In this document: positions 53,467 to 62,072 of the stretch, piece after piece | How the letters are laid out: each line of letters starts with the position of its first letter | Position numbering within the stretch: the first letter of the stretch is position 1 | NCBI GenBank assembly: GCA_963807865.1 | Contig: CAWEDK010000034.1 | Location: 62,001-126,000 of the forward strand | Origin: VAZQ01 sp963807865 | GTDB taxonomy: Bacteria; Pseudomonadota; Alphaproteobacteria; Rhizobiales; Xanthobacteraceae | Direction: 5' to 3' | Length of the DNA stretch: 64,000 nucleotides | Program-made: the position numbers and the translations under genes | Notes under the pieces: generated by a model | Told to the model about the DNA's origin: nothing | The model's input: the letters and a program-made list of their open reading frames with translations, nothing else | The model's database searches: none

Positions 53467-54392
53467 TCACGCGCAGGTATTGGTCAGCGTGCCGATGTTC
53501 TCGATCCAGATTTTCACCACATCGCCCGGTTTCAGGAACTCCTTCCGTGCAAGCCCAACGCCCGCCGCGGTTCCGGTGAGAATCAGGTCGCCGGGCTGCA
53601 GCGTGATCATGGTCGAGAGATGCGCGATCTGTTCTGCGAGCGTGAAGATCATCTTGCTGGTGTGGGAATCCTGCTTGATGACGTCGTTTACCCAAAGCTT
53701 GAGCGCGACATTCTGCGGGTCCGGGATGTCCTCCGCCGGCACGATCCACGGGCCCAGTGGGCAGCCGCCATCGAAATTCTTCTGCCCGAGCCAGTCGAAC
53801 TTGAATGGTGACGTGTCGGAGACGTGCGGCCGCTTGGTCAGGTCGCGTGCCGAAAGATCGTTCGCGATGGTGTAGCCGGCGACGTGATCGAGCGCGCGTT
53901 CGATCGAGACGTTCCGGGCTGGCCGGCCGATCACGGCGGTCAGCTCCGCCTCCCAGTCGACCATCTTCGAATACGAGCGGCAGCTTGACGATGCTGTCCG
54001 GCGGCGCGAGGCAGTGCATCGCCTTGATGAAGTGCCAGGGATTGAGGCCGACGCTGTGCGGATCGGGCTCCGGTGCGATGTTCTGCACCTTGGCCATTTC
54101 CAGCATGTGATCGGTGAAGTTCGCGCCGGCGCAGAAGATGCCGCCGGGAGTCAATACCGGCGCCAGCAGCTTCGCGTCGCGCAGCGGCAGGCCGTCGCTC
54201 TTGCCGGCCAACGCACCGGCAGCGGTTCGAAAAGATTTGTGAGCAGACGGCCAGTCGCGCAGCACATCGAGCATCGTGACGTAGGACGCGCGGCCGGTGG
54301 CCTCCGCGACGTCGAAGATCATGGTCGCCGACCACCAGCCCGGCGCGCGGTCCGTTTGGCGACTGGTAGGTCACGAGCTTGAATTGCGACAT
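53467..54392 (-). pseudogene. Fumarylacetoacetate hydrolase family gene with two frameshifts
   Basis: Three frames join into one FAH protein of about 305 residues: MSQFKLVTYQSPNGPRAGLV, then MIFDVAEATGRASYVTMLD through GIFCAGANFTDHMLEM to DSIVKLP, then SYSKMVDWEAELTAVIGRPA with TIANDLSARDLTKR, GPWIVPAEDIPDPQN and LILTGTAAGVGLARKEF. The shifts are at about 54318-54320 (a C between GGCGAC and ATGATC) and about 53976 (an extra C in CTGCCGCTCG). The metal-binding acidic residues of the FAH site are present. It is divergent from the ACMSD-like gene. Either the gene is dead or the assembly carries two indels. Confidence 0.82.
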
Positions 54393-54565
54393 TCGGCATT
54401 TCCTCATGAAGACTTGACGCAATCGCGTGTCGCGGCTGGCCGGGGTCACGGCGGCGGGAGTGCGCGCACGGTCCTTGCTGCACCACGAACTGCACCGGGT
54501 GAGGCGAAGGTCGACCGCGGGATTTTTCTGCGATGTACTTTCCCCCTATAGTGCGGCTCATGATA

Positions 54566-54581
54566 CGATACGATTGTATCG
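54566..54581. promoter_or_regulatory. Palindromic operator candidate between divergent FAH and ACMSD-like genes
   Basis: CGATACGATTGTATCG is a 6-bp perfect inverted repeat (CGATAC / GTATCG) around GATT, and the preceding TGATACGATAC repeats half of it. It lies 36 bases before the ACMSD-like start, close to a possible -10 TATAGT (54547-54552). GTAT/ATAC dyads of this type are often bound by GntR-family regulators, but none is encoded nearby. The rest of the gap 54393-54617 shows nothing else. Confidence 0.45.
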
Positions 54582-54617
54582 AAGGGTAGTAACAACAAGA
54601 GCCGGGCAGGGAAGGGA

Positions 54618-55647
54618 ATGACCGAGACATCGGCGGGCGGAACGGCCAGTGCGCGCCGCCCCGTGATCGACTTTCATGCGCACATCCTGGTGCCGGAAGT
54701 CTACGGGGTGGCGGCGGAGCACAACATCTTTTCCGAGCTTCCGACCGATCCTGGCGTCACCGAAGACATGCGCGACCAGATCCGGCAGCGCGCCGGGCTG
54801 GTGCTTGCCCGCATGAGCGATCTGACGGACCGCCTCGCCAAGATGGACGCGATGGGTGTCGACATCCAGGTGCTGACCGCGAGCCTGGTCCACCAGGGCC
54901 TGGAATGGGCCGATGCGCAAACCAGCCTGCGGCTCGCCCGCACCACCAACGACTGGATCGGCAGGGCGGTGGCGACGCGGCCGGACCGGCTGATCGGGCT
55001 CGGCACCCTGCCGCTGCATGTGCCGTCGCTCGCGGTCGTCGAACTCGAGCGCTGCGTGCGCGAACTCGGATTGCGCGGGGTCGGCATTTCGACGACCGCC
55101 GGCGGACTGGAACTCGGCGATCCGCAACTGGCGCCGTTCTGGGCCAAGGCCGAGGAGCTGGGCGCCGTGGTCTACATCCATCCGGGCGGCAATCGCGACC
55201 GGCGGTTCAGAGCGATTTCATCTCTGGAACAGCGTTGGTCAGGCGTTCGAGGAAGCGATGGCGGTGGCTTCGCTGATCTACGATGGTGTGCTCGAACGTC
55301 ACCCCAAGCTCAGGATCTGCGTCTCTCACGGCGGCGGTTACATGCCGTATTACATGGGCCGGATCGATCGCAATTACGTCGAGAAGGCCAACACGCGGGT
55401 CAACATGACGCGGCCGCCGATCGAGTATCTGCGTATGCTTTATTACGACTCCTGTGTCTACGACCGGGCCGTGCTCGCTCATCTGGTCGAGAAGGTCGGG
55501 GCGGACCGCGTGGTGCTCGGCTCTGATTATCCGGTCGGTGAGATGAAGCCGGTCGAGTTTGTGCGCGAGACGGCCGCGATTTCAAGATCGCAGCAAGACC
55601 AGATCATATCAACGAACGCCGCGACGCTGCTTGGGCTGCCGAACTAG
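54618..55647 (+). pseudogene. ACMSD-type amidohydrolase gene, frameshifted
   Basis: The first frame has VIDFHAHILVPEVYG (metal His pair), LVHQGLEWADAQTSLRLART and GAVVYIHPGGNRDRRF. The second continues ERFHLWNSVGQAFEEAMAVA, CVSHGGGYMPYYMGRIDRN (metal His) and VVLGSDYPVGEM (metal Asp), ending NAATLLGLPN. One extra A near 55209 (GGTTCAGAGCG) breaks the join; without it the text reads RRFERFHLWNSVGQ. The complete protein would have about 342 residues, like the intact paralogue at 31923. It starts the rightward catabolic set. Confidence 0.85.
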
Positions 55648-55697
55648 GCTCTCAGCCGACGTTCCGATAAGAACTCCACGGGGCAGGGACCGCATAC

Positions 55698-56885
55698 ATG
55701 GACGAACGGCTCTTTCATCCGATCTCAACCGCCGAGCTCGAGCGCCGCTGGGCGGCTGTGCGCAAGCTCATGGCGGAGCGCAAGATCGACGCGCTCGTGA
55801 TGCAGCAGAATAACGACTGGCTCGGCGGCTATGTGCGCTGGTTCACCGACACCAATCTCAGCAACGGCTATCCGCGTACCGTGATCTTCCCGGCCGCCGA
55901 CCTGATGATGGTGATCGACATGGGGCCGTTCGGCGGACGCCGCAAACTCGACGGTGCTGACGAAACCAACCGCGGCGTCGGTGAAATGATTTTCACGCCT
56001 GCGTTCACGACCGTCGCTTACACCGACGCATATCAGGCCGAACTGACGGTGAATGAATTGAAGCGGCACGGCTACCGCACCGTCGGATGGCTGGGCAGCG
56101 GAGCGATGCCGCACACTTTCGTGGCACGCGTCGAACAGGAGCTTGCCGGCGGCGTTACCTTCGTCGACGCGACCGAGTTCGTCGACCGCCTCAAGGCGCT
56201 CAAGAGCAAGGAGGAGATGCAGTTGATCCGCCTCGCGGCGAAAATGCAGGACGAGATTTTCAGCCGGGTCTGCGCGAAAATCCGTCCCGGCATGCGCGAC
56301 AACGACATCACGGCGCTGGCGCAATACGAAGGGCGGCTTCTCGGCAGCGAGCAGGGGCTTTTCCTGGGATCGTCGGCGCCGCTCGGGCAGGCGTCCCGCT
56401 TCATCGACCGGCATCTGCAAGGCCGCGTATTGCGCGAGGGCGAGCACTTCAGCTTGCTGATCGAGAACAGCGGACCCGGCGGCTTCTACACGGAAATTGC
56501 CCGCACCATGGTGATGGGCAAGGCCTCGAACGAACTGATCGACGGCTTCGAATCCATGAAGGAGGCGCAGGCCTATACGTTGCGGCTGCTGAAGCCAGGG
56601 ACACCTTGCGCCGAAATCGCGGCGCGGCATGACGACTACATGCGCGGCCACGGCTTTCCGCCCGAACTGCGGCTCTACGCCCACGGTCAGGGCTACGATC
56701 TGGTCGAGCGCCCCCTCATCCGCGCCGACGAGACGATGGCGATCGAGCAGACCATGAATCTCGCGGTTCATCCGGGCTACGAGACCAATTCGATTTTCGC
56801 AGTGATCTGCGACAACTATCTGATCGGGCCGGACGGACCTGGCGAGTGCCTGCACAAGACCCCGAAGCAGGTTTTCGAGCTGTGA
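55698..56885 (+). CDS. M24 (creatinase/aminopeptidase P-fold) protein with degenerate metal site
   Basis: This 395-residue protein has the creatinase N-terminal domain (RWAAVRKLMAERKIDALVMQ) and the pita-bread C-terminal domain. The usual metal ligands are changed: FSLLIENSGPGGFYTEIART replaces the D...D pair with E/N and E; HGQGYDLVERP retains the His; MNLAVHPGYE replaces the Glu in the EPG-type motif; and FAVICDNYLIG has Asp where the last Glu is expected. This resembles creatinase, an M24 enzyme working without metal, so it may hydrolyse a C-N bond rather than a peptide. It lies seven bases before the hydroxyacid dehydrogenase gene. Confidence 0.85.
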   Translation: MDERLFHPISTAELERRWAAVRKLMAERKIDALVMQQNNDWLGGYVRWFTDTNLSNGYPRTVIFPAADLMMVIDMGPFGGRRKLDGADETNRGVGEMIFTPAFTTVAYTDAYQAELTVNELKRHGYRTVGWLGSGAMPHTFVARVEQELAGGVTFVDATEFVDRLKALKSKEEMQLIRLAAKMQDEIFSRVCAKIRPGMRDNDITALAQYEGRLLGSEQGLFLGSSAPLGQASRFIDRHLQGRVLREGEHFSLLIENSGPGGFYTEIARTMVMGKASNELIDGFESMKEAQAYTLRLLKPGTPCAEIAARHDDYMRGHGFPPELRLYAHGQGYDLVERPLIRADETMAIEQTMNLAVHPGYETNSIFAVICDNYLIGPDGPGECLHKTPKQVFEL

Positions 56886-56892
56886 TCTCAGC

Positions 56893-57834
56893 ATGACCAT
56901 CGACGTACTGAGCCTCGGCTCGTTTCCATCCGCCACCAACGACGAACTGGCGCGGCGGTTTGCCGTCACCCATCATGTCCACCAACCTGCGCCGCAGGAC
57001 TTGAGTCCGGAATTGCGATCGCGCATCCGGGCGATCGCCACCGAGGCCAATCGTGGGGCGAGCCGTGCGCTGATCGAAGCACTGCCGAATCTGGAAGTGA
57101 TCGGGGTCTTCGGCGTCGGCACCGACGCGGTCGATCTCGCAACGGCGCGCGAGCGCCGAATTCCGGTTTCAAACACGCCCGGCGTCCTGACCGACGAATG
57201 TGCCGACCTCGCCATCGGCCTGATGCTGGCCTCGGCCCGGCAGATACTGTTTGCCGACAGCTATGTGCGCGACGGCTCGTGGAGCACCAAAGGGCCGATC
57301 CCGCTGGGGCGGAGTGTCGGCGGCAAGACCATGGGGGTGCTGGGTCTCGGCGGCATCGGCCGCGCGATCGCGGATCGCGCCGCGGCGTTCCGCATGCGGA
57401 TTATCTATCACGGCCCGCGCCGCAAGACGGACGCGCCTTACGAATACGTCGCGGACCTGGTCGAGATGGCGCGGCAGAGCGATTACCTGATGGTGGCGTG
57501 CAAGGGCGGGCCCCAGACGCAGCACCTGGTATCGGCCGATGTCATCGACGCGCTTGGACCGAAGGGCACGCTGGTCAACGTGGCGCGCGGCACGGTGGTC
57601 GACGAGGCTGCCCTCATCAAGGCGCTAGCGGATGGGCGCCTTGGCTTCGCGGCCCTCGACGTGTTCGACAACGAACCGCATGTCTCGCCGGCGCTGCTGG
57701 CGTTGCCGAACGTGATCGTGCAGCCTCATCAGGGGAGCGCCACCATCGAGACGCGGACCGCCATCGGCCAGCTCATGATCGACAACATCAGCGCGCACTT
57801 TGCGGGCCGGCCCTTGTTGACTCCGGTGCGCTAG
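56893..57834 (+). CDS. D-isomer-specific 2-hydroxyacid dehydrogenase
   Basis: This 313-residue NAD(P)-dependent dehydrogenase has dinucleotide motif LGLGGIGRAIADR (Gly 151-156) and catalytic residues Arg in NVARGTVVDEAAL (R232), Glu in DVFDNEP (E261) and His in VQPHQGSAT (H279). It interconverts a 2-keto acid and D-2-hydroxy acid; glyoxylate/hydroxypyruvate reductase is a common annotation. Its TAG stop coincides with the CTAG at the left end of the double-hairpin element, so the insertion preserved the stop codon. Confidence 0.9.
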   Translation: MTIDVLSLGSFPSATNDELARRFAVTHHVHQPAPQDLSPELRSRIRAIATEANRGASRALIEALPNLEVIGVFGVGTDAVDLATARERRIPVSNTPGVLTDECADLAIGLMLASARQILFADSYVRDGSWSTKGPIPLGRSVGGKTMGVLGLGGIGRAIADRAAAFRMRIIYHGPRRKTDAPYEYVADLVEMARQSDYLMVACKGGPQTQHLVSADVIDALGPKGTLVNVARGTVVDEAALIKALADGRLGFAALDVFDNEPHVSPALLALPNVIVQPHQGSATIETRTAIGQLMIDNISAHFAGRPLLTPVR

Positions 57835-57996
57835 TGTCCCGGTTCCGACGCTTGTATCCCATCGCAGCACGCACGTTTACAAGCGTCGGAACCAAGGGAC
57901 ACTAGCAACTCTATGATTTTAGTGTGGCTTTGGATTTGACGTTCCTACTATCGACTCGCCGCTATGCTGATAGGAACGTCAAATCCGCCACACTAG
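57831..57996. repeat. CTAG double-hairpin element, copy 3 (at a stop codon)
   Basis: The first hairpin spans 57831-57905: CTAGTGTCCC then GGTTCCGACGCTTGTA, a loop containing CGCAGCACG, then TTACAAGCGTCGGAACC, an AA bulge and GGGACACTAG. After a 13-base spacer the second hairpin spans 57919-57996: TTAGTGTGG, a CTTT bulge, GGATTTGACGTTCCTA, loop with CGACTCGCC, and the matching arm ending CCACACTAG. Only the inner left CTAG is mutated (TTAG). Confidence 0.88.
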
Positions 57997-58088
57997 GGAG
58001 GGGCTTTGCGTCGCGTGCATTGCCGCGGCGGTTCGGTTAGTTTGCGGTGAACGAACAAAAGACGCGACCAGGGGAGGGGCTGCGGTCC

Positions 58089-58880
58089 ATGACCGAGCCG
58101 CAAATCGTCATCAGGGATGTGCATCATCTCTATCGCCCGCCGAGCGGCCGGCCAGTGCTGGCGCTCGAGGATGTTTCGATCGATGTCCAGCCGCGGGAAT
58201 TCCTGGCCTTGCTCGGTCCGTCCGGCTGCGGCAAGTCGACGCTGCTCTATCTGCTCGGCGGCTTCCTGCCGGTCGAGAAGGGCAGCATCCATGTCGAGGG
58301 CAAGCCGGTTACGGCGCCGGGTCCGGACCGTGGCATTGTATTCCAGCATTTTGCGCTGTTCCCGTGGAAGACGGTGCGGGCGAATGTGCTTTACGGGCTC
58401 GAGCGCATGAAGCTCGCGCGCGACGAGCGCGAGAAGCGCGCGCAATCTTTCATCGACCTGGTTGGGCTGAACGGCTTCGAAGACAGCTTCCCATCGCAGC
58501 TTTCCGGCGGCATGAAGCAGCGCACGGCGATTGCCCGCACGCTGGCATTCGATCCGAAAATCCTGCTCATGGACGAGCCGTTCGGCGCGCTCGACGCGCA
58601 GACCCGAAGCCTGATGCAGGAGGAATTGCTGCGCATCTGGCAACGCACGCCCAAGACGGTGATCTTCGTCACCCACGACGTTCAGGAAGCCGTCTATCTC
58701 GCCGACCGCGTGGCGGTGATGTCGGCGCGGCCGGGACGGATCAAGGCGATCGTCGATACCAAGTTCGACAAGAATGATACCGACGTCTTCAAGAACAAGC
58801 TCTTCGTCGACAAGGTCGACGAACTCTGGAACCTGGTTCGCATCGAAGCGATCAAGGCGCAAGGAGGCCGCGCGTCGTGA
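58089..58880 (+). CDS. ABC transporter ATP-binding protein (SsuB/TauB/NrtD-like)
   Basis: This 263-residue ATPase has Walker A LGPSGCGKST, Q-loop FQHFALFPWKTV, signature LSGGMKQRTAIART, Walker B ILLMDEPFGALD and H-loop FVTHDVQEAVYLAD, of the nitrate/sulfonate/taurine importer class. A GTG at 58047 would add 14 residues; the ATG at 58089 after GGGGAGGGG is preferred. It begins an importer operon with two permeases. Its substrate-binding protein is not adjacent; candidates are the binding proteins at 63372 or 25241. Confidence 0.9.
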   Translation: MTEPQIVIRDVHHLYRPPSGRPVLALEDVSIDVQPREFLALLGPSGCGKSTLLYLLGGFLPVEKGSIHVEGKPVTAPGPDRGIVFQHFALFPWKTVRANVLYGLERMKLARDEREKRAQSFIDLVGLNGFEDSFPSQLSGGMKQRTAIARTLAFDPKILLMDEPFGALDAQTRSLMQEELLRIWQRTPKTVIFVTHDVQEAVYLADRVAVMSARPGRIKAIVDTKFDKNDTDVFKNKLFVDKVDELWNLVRIEAIKAQGGRAS

Positions 58881-58978
58881 TCCAAGCCTTGCAGCGATTT
58901 GCTCCTTCGAAGTGTCGCGGAGGGTGAACAGGTCGCCGGTTTATTCGGGAGTTAGGCCTCGGCGGCTTGCTCGGTCGG

Positions 58979-59080
58979 CTCCCTCCCCCCTTGTGGGGGA
59001 GGGGTGGGGAGGGGGGCAGCACGCAAGGTTCGATAGAACTTGCCGCCACCCCCCTCCCTCCCCCGCAAGGGGGGAGGGGA
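58979..59080. repeat. Palindromic intergenic repeat (CCTCCCCC/GGGGGAGG family)
   Basis: CTCCCTCCCCCCTTGTGGGG followed by GAGGGGTGGGGAGGGG at the left mirrors CCACCCCCCTCCCTCCCCCG and AAGGGGGGAGGGG at the right. It separates the ATPase gene from the first permease gene of the same importer. Confidence 0.85.
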
Positions 59081-59138
59081 CGCTGTGGCCTGAGGTCCGT
59101 CGCACAAATAGTCACAAGCTCCGCAGTGGGAGCGCCGC

Positions 59139-59879
59139 GTGAAAACGCTGTGGCGATATTCTCCGCTCATCTTGCTCGCGCTCGCCTGGGAGATCGGCGC
59201 GCGCACCGGCATGGTCTCGACGCTGGCGCTGCCGCCGCTGAGTGAGGTGCTCGTCTCGTGGTTCGAACTGCTCAAGAGCGGAGAACTGATCACCAATGGA
59301 GCGGCCTCGCTCTGGCGCGCGGTCGCTGGGCTTTCGCTCGCGATCGTGGTCGGCGCGGCGCTGGGAATTTTCATGGCCTGGTGGCGGCCGGTGAACGTGC
59401 TGCTGAGCCCGCTGGTGGAGATGTTCTATCCGATGCCCAAGTCGGCGCTGATCCCCGTCACGGTGCTGTGGCTGGGGTTCGGTAATGGGTCCAAGATTTT
59501 GCTGATTTTCTTGGGCTGCATGTTGCCGGTCACCATCGGCGCCTACAACGGCGCGCGTTCGAGCGAGCAGGCGCTGGTCTGGTCGGCGCGCAGCATGGGG
59601 GCGAACCGCCTGCGCATGCTGTGGGACGTGGTGGTGCCGAGCGCGATGCCGGAACTGCTCAACGGTATCCGCACCTCGCTGGCGTTGTCGTTCATTTTGC
59701 TGGTCACGTCAGAGCTGATCGTCGCGCAGTCGGGCTTGGGCTATCTGATCGGCTTTCTCGGCGCAAACGGCTCGTACGATGCGATGTACGCAGTCGTGCT
59801 CACTGTCGCGTTCCTGGGCTTCGCCGCCGACCGCGGGTATCTCGCCGTCATGCAACGGATGCTGCGATGGCAGGAGTGA
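59139..59879 (+). CDS. ABC transporter permease (SsuC/TauC-like)
   Basis: This 246-residue inner-membrane permease has about six helices (SPLILLALAWEIGAR to AVVLTVAFLGFAADRGY) and the EAA loop SSEQALVWSARSMGANRLRM then DVVVPSAMPELLNGIR, matching nitrate/sulfonate permeases. It starts at GTG (59139). It probably forms a heterodimer with the next gene product, since both are in one operon with one ATPase. Confidence 0.88.
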   Translation: MKTLWRYSPLILLALAWEIGARTGMVSTLALPPLSEVLVSWFELLKSGELITNGAASLWRAVAGLSLAIVVGAALGIFMAWWRPVNVLLSPLVEMFYPMPKSALIPVTVLWLGFGNGSKILLIFLGCMLPVTIGAYNGARSSEQALVWSARSMGANRLRMLWDVVVPSAMPELLNGIRTSLALSFILLVTSELIVAQSGLGYLIGFLGANGSYDAMYAVVLTVAFLGFAADRGYLAVMQRMLRWQE

Positions 59880-60724
59880 AACAACAGCCTGCCGCCGTCG
59901 CCGTCGACACCGCGCTGGAACCGCCGGAGTCCACGGCCTACCGCGTGCTGCGCGCCGCGGGTTGGGGGTTCGCTCGCGTGTTCTCTATCATCCTGCTGGC
60001 GGTGGCGTGGGAATGGGTGGCACGTTCGGGCGCCGTAACGCCATTCATGCTGCCGAAGCTCAGCGCGGTGCTGGAGCGTATCTGGACCGATCTCCTGTCC
60101 GGCGAGCTGCTGCTAAATACCGGTTTGACGGTCTATCGTGCGTTGTTCGGCTTCGCGATCGCCGCGCTGGTCGGAATCGCCCTCGGGATGGCGATCTCGC
60201 GCCGCGGTCTGATGCACTGGTTCTTCGATCCGATTATTTCGGTTGGCTTTCCAATGCCGAAGATCGCGTTCCTGCCGGTGGTGATCTTATGGCTCGGCGT
60301 CTACGACACCTCGAAGATCTCGATGGTCGCGGTCGAGGCGATTTTCCCGGTGGTGACCGCGACGATCATCGGCATTCGCGGCGTCGAGCGCGAGCTCATT
60401 TGGTCGGCGCGCAACATGGGCGCGAGCGAACGCGAACTGCTCTGGCAGATTTCACTCCCCGCGGCGCTGCCGCAAATCATGACTGGGCTGCAGGTAGCGC
60501 TACCGATCGCGCTGATCGTTGGGATCGTCTGCGAGATGCTGATGGGCGGCTACGGGCTCGGCGGCGCCATGATAACGTCGTCGCGCTTCGCGGATTCCCG
60601 CGGCGTGTTCGCCGGCATCGTCGAGATCGCGGTAATCGGTTACATCCTGGTCAAGGCCATGGCGCTGGTGCGCCGGCGGTTGCTGCTCTGGCACCAGGAA
60701 GCGTTGGCGCCGAGTACCGTGTAA
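59867..60724 (+). CDS. ABC transporter permease (SsuC/TauC-like), second subunit
   Basis: This 285-residue permease has helices from IILLAVAWEWVARSGAV onward, the FPMPKIAFLPVVILWLGVYD block and the EAA loop VERELIWSARNMGASERELL then QISLPAALPQIMTGLQ. It overlaps the preceding permease by 13 bases, so translation is coupled. Two distinct permeases with one ATPase imply a heterodimeric channel. The last codons and stop are duplicated immediately downstream (17-bp tandem repeat). Confidence 0.88.
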   Translation: MAGVKQQPAAVAVDTALEPPESTAYRVLRAAGWGFARVFSIILLAVAWEWVARSGAVTPFMLPKLSAVLERIWTDLLSGELLLNTGLTVYRALFGFAIAALVGIALGMAISRRGLMHWFFDPIISVGFPMPKIAFLPVVILWLGVYDTSKISMVAVEAIFPVVTATIIGIRGVERELIWSARNMGASERELLWQISLPAALPQIMTGLQVALPIALIVGIVCEMLMGGYGLGGAMITSSRFADSRGVFAGIVEIAVIGYILVKAMALVRRRLLLWHQEALAPSTV

Positions 60725-60742
60725 TGCCGAGTACCGTGTAAT
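60709..60742. repeat. 17-bp tandem duplication at the permease stop codon
   Basis: GCCGAGTACCGTGTAAT occurs twice head to tail (60709-60725 and 60726-60742). The first copy contains the last codons and TAA of the permease gene. It looks like a recent slippage duplication. Confidence 0.9.
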
Positions 60743-60756
60743 TGAGTGGCCCGTGC

Positions 60757-61794
60757 TCAATCCACTTTGGTGCCGGAGAGCTTGATCACCCGTTCCCACT
60801 TCTCGATCTCGGCCTTGGTGAACGCCCAGAAATCCTCCGGACTGCCGACGATCGGCGTCGAGCCGAGGTCGATCAGTCGCGCCCGGATCGCCGGTGAAGT
60901 CAGTGCGGCGTTGAATTCCAGGTTGAGCTTGCGCACGACGTCGGCGGGTGTACCGGCTGGAACGCCGACGCCATACCAGATCACGGCTTCGTAGCCGGGA
61001 ACGGTCTCGGCGATGGTCGGAAGGTTCGGCAACGTCTCCGACTTGGCCGCCGTGGTGACGGCCAGCGCGCGAATCTTGCCCGACTGGATGAGCGGCAATG
61101 TGCTCACCATAGCGTCGAACATCACCTGGACCTGGCCGCTGACCAGATCGGTGAGGGCGGGCGCGGAGCCGCGATAGGGCACATGAACGAGGTTCACGCC
61201 CGTCATTGCCTTGAACAATTCTCCCGCCAAATAACTCGTGGTCGCGACGCCGGCGGAGGCCATGTTGATCTTGCTTGGGTTGGCCTTGGCGTATGCGATG
61301 AACTCGGCGACGCTGTTTGCCGGTACGGTTGGGCTCACCACCATCACGCTCGGCCCCAGCGCCGAGCCGGCGACGGGCGCGATCTGCTTGAGCAGGTCGA
61401 ACGACAGCGACCGCTTGTTGACGGTCGTGTTGATCGCGTTGGCTGAGGTGATCGAGATCAGCGTGTAGCCATCGGGCGGTGAATTCACGGCAGATTCGGT
61501 TGCAATATTGCTGCCGGCTCCCGGCTTGTTCTCAACCAGGACGGTCTGGCCCAGGCGCTCTTGCATCCGGGAACTCAGAATGCGGGCGATGGTGTCGCTC
61601 GAACCACCTGCCGGAAAGCCAACGATCCAGCGGATTGGCCGCGCCGGATAGTCCTGCGCGGTGGCGCCCACGATCAGCGTGAGGCCAAATCCGAAGGTGA
61701 GCCAGGCGGCGCGGAGCTTCGCGGCCTTCGATCGATGGCTCCTCGCCGCCGCCCCGTCACGCGGAGGCGACGTTACACAACGCAACACTGGCAT
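60757..61794 (-). CDS. Bug/TctC-family substrate-binding protein
   Basis: This 345-residue protein has a long n-region (MPVLRCVTSPPRDGAAARSH), a hydrophobic LTFGFGLTLIVGATAQ, then DYPARPIRWIVGFPAGGSSD, GQTVLVENKPGAGSNIATES, NSPPDGYTLISITSANAINT and LPNLPTIAETVPGYEA. It is a carboxylate-binding Bug protein, convergent with the ABC importer and divergent from the Rieske gene. The ATG at 61794 has GGAG eight bases upstream. The gap 61795-62072 shows no other recognised feature. Confidence 0.87.
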   Translation of the reverse strand: MPVLRCVTSPPRDGAAARSHRSKAAKLRAAWLTFGFGLTLIVGATAQDYPARPIRWIVGFPAGGSSDTIARILSSRMQERLGQTVLVENKPGAGSNIATESAVNSPPDGYTLISITSANAINTTVNKRSLSFDLLKQIAPVAGSALGPSVMVVSPTVPANSVAEFIAYAKANPSKINMASAGVATTSYLAGELFKAMTGVNLVHVPYRGSAPALTDLVSGQVQVMFDAMVSTLPLIQSGKIRALAVTTAAKSETLPNLPTIAETVPGYEAVIWYGVGVPAGTPADVVRKLNLEFNAALTSPAIRARLIDLGSTPIVGSPEDFWAFTKAEIEKWERVIKLSGTKVD

Positions 61795-62072
61795 CGATCG
61801 TGCTCCCCTGGTCGGCCGCGGTGCTTCACGCATCCGGGCCGCTACGAGCCGGCACCGCATCGTTTCACAGCCTGTCTGCCAGTCAAGCTGAAGCCGGAAC
61901 CGGGCAGCCCGAATATACCGCCGCGCGGACGAGAACCGCGCCCAGGACGGCTTGACCGGCCTAGACACGGCGAAAGATAATTCGTCGTAGTGTCGCCCAT
62001 CGGTCGAACGAGACCCCTGGCCCGCCGGGGCGTCCCGTGAGAGTGGCAGGCACTTGCAATGGAGGGCACGCG

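Noticed and set aside
61795..61968. N-terminal extension of the Bug protein beyond 61794
   Set aside because: The extra 58 residues are Arg-rich and non-conserved, and they would bury the signal peptide; the ATG at 61794 has a good ribosome site.
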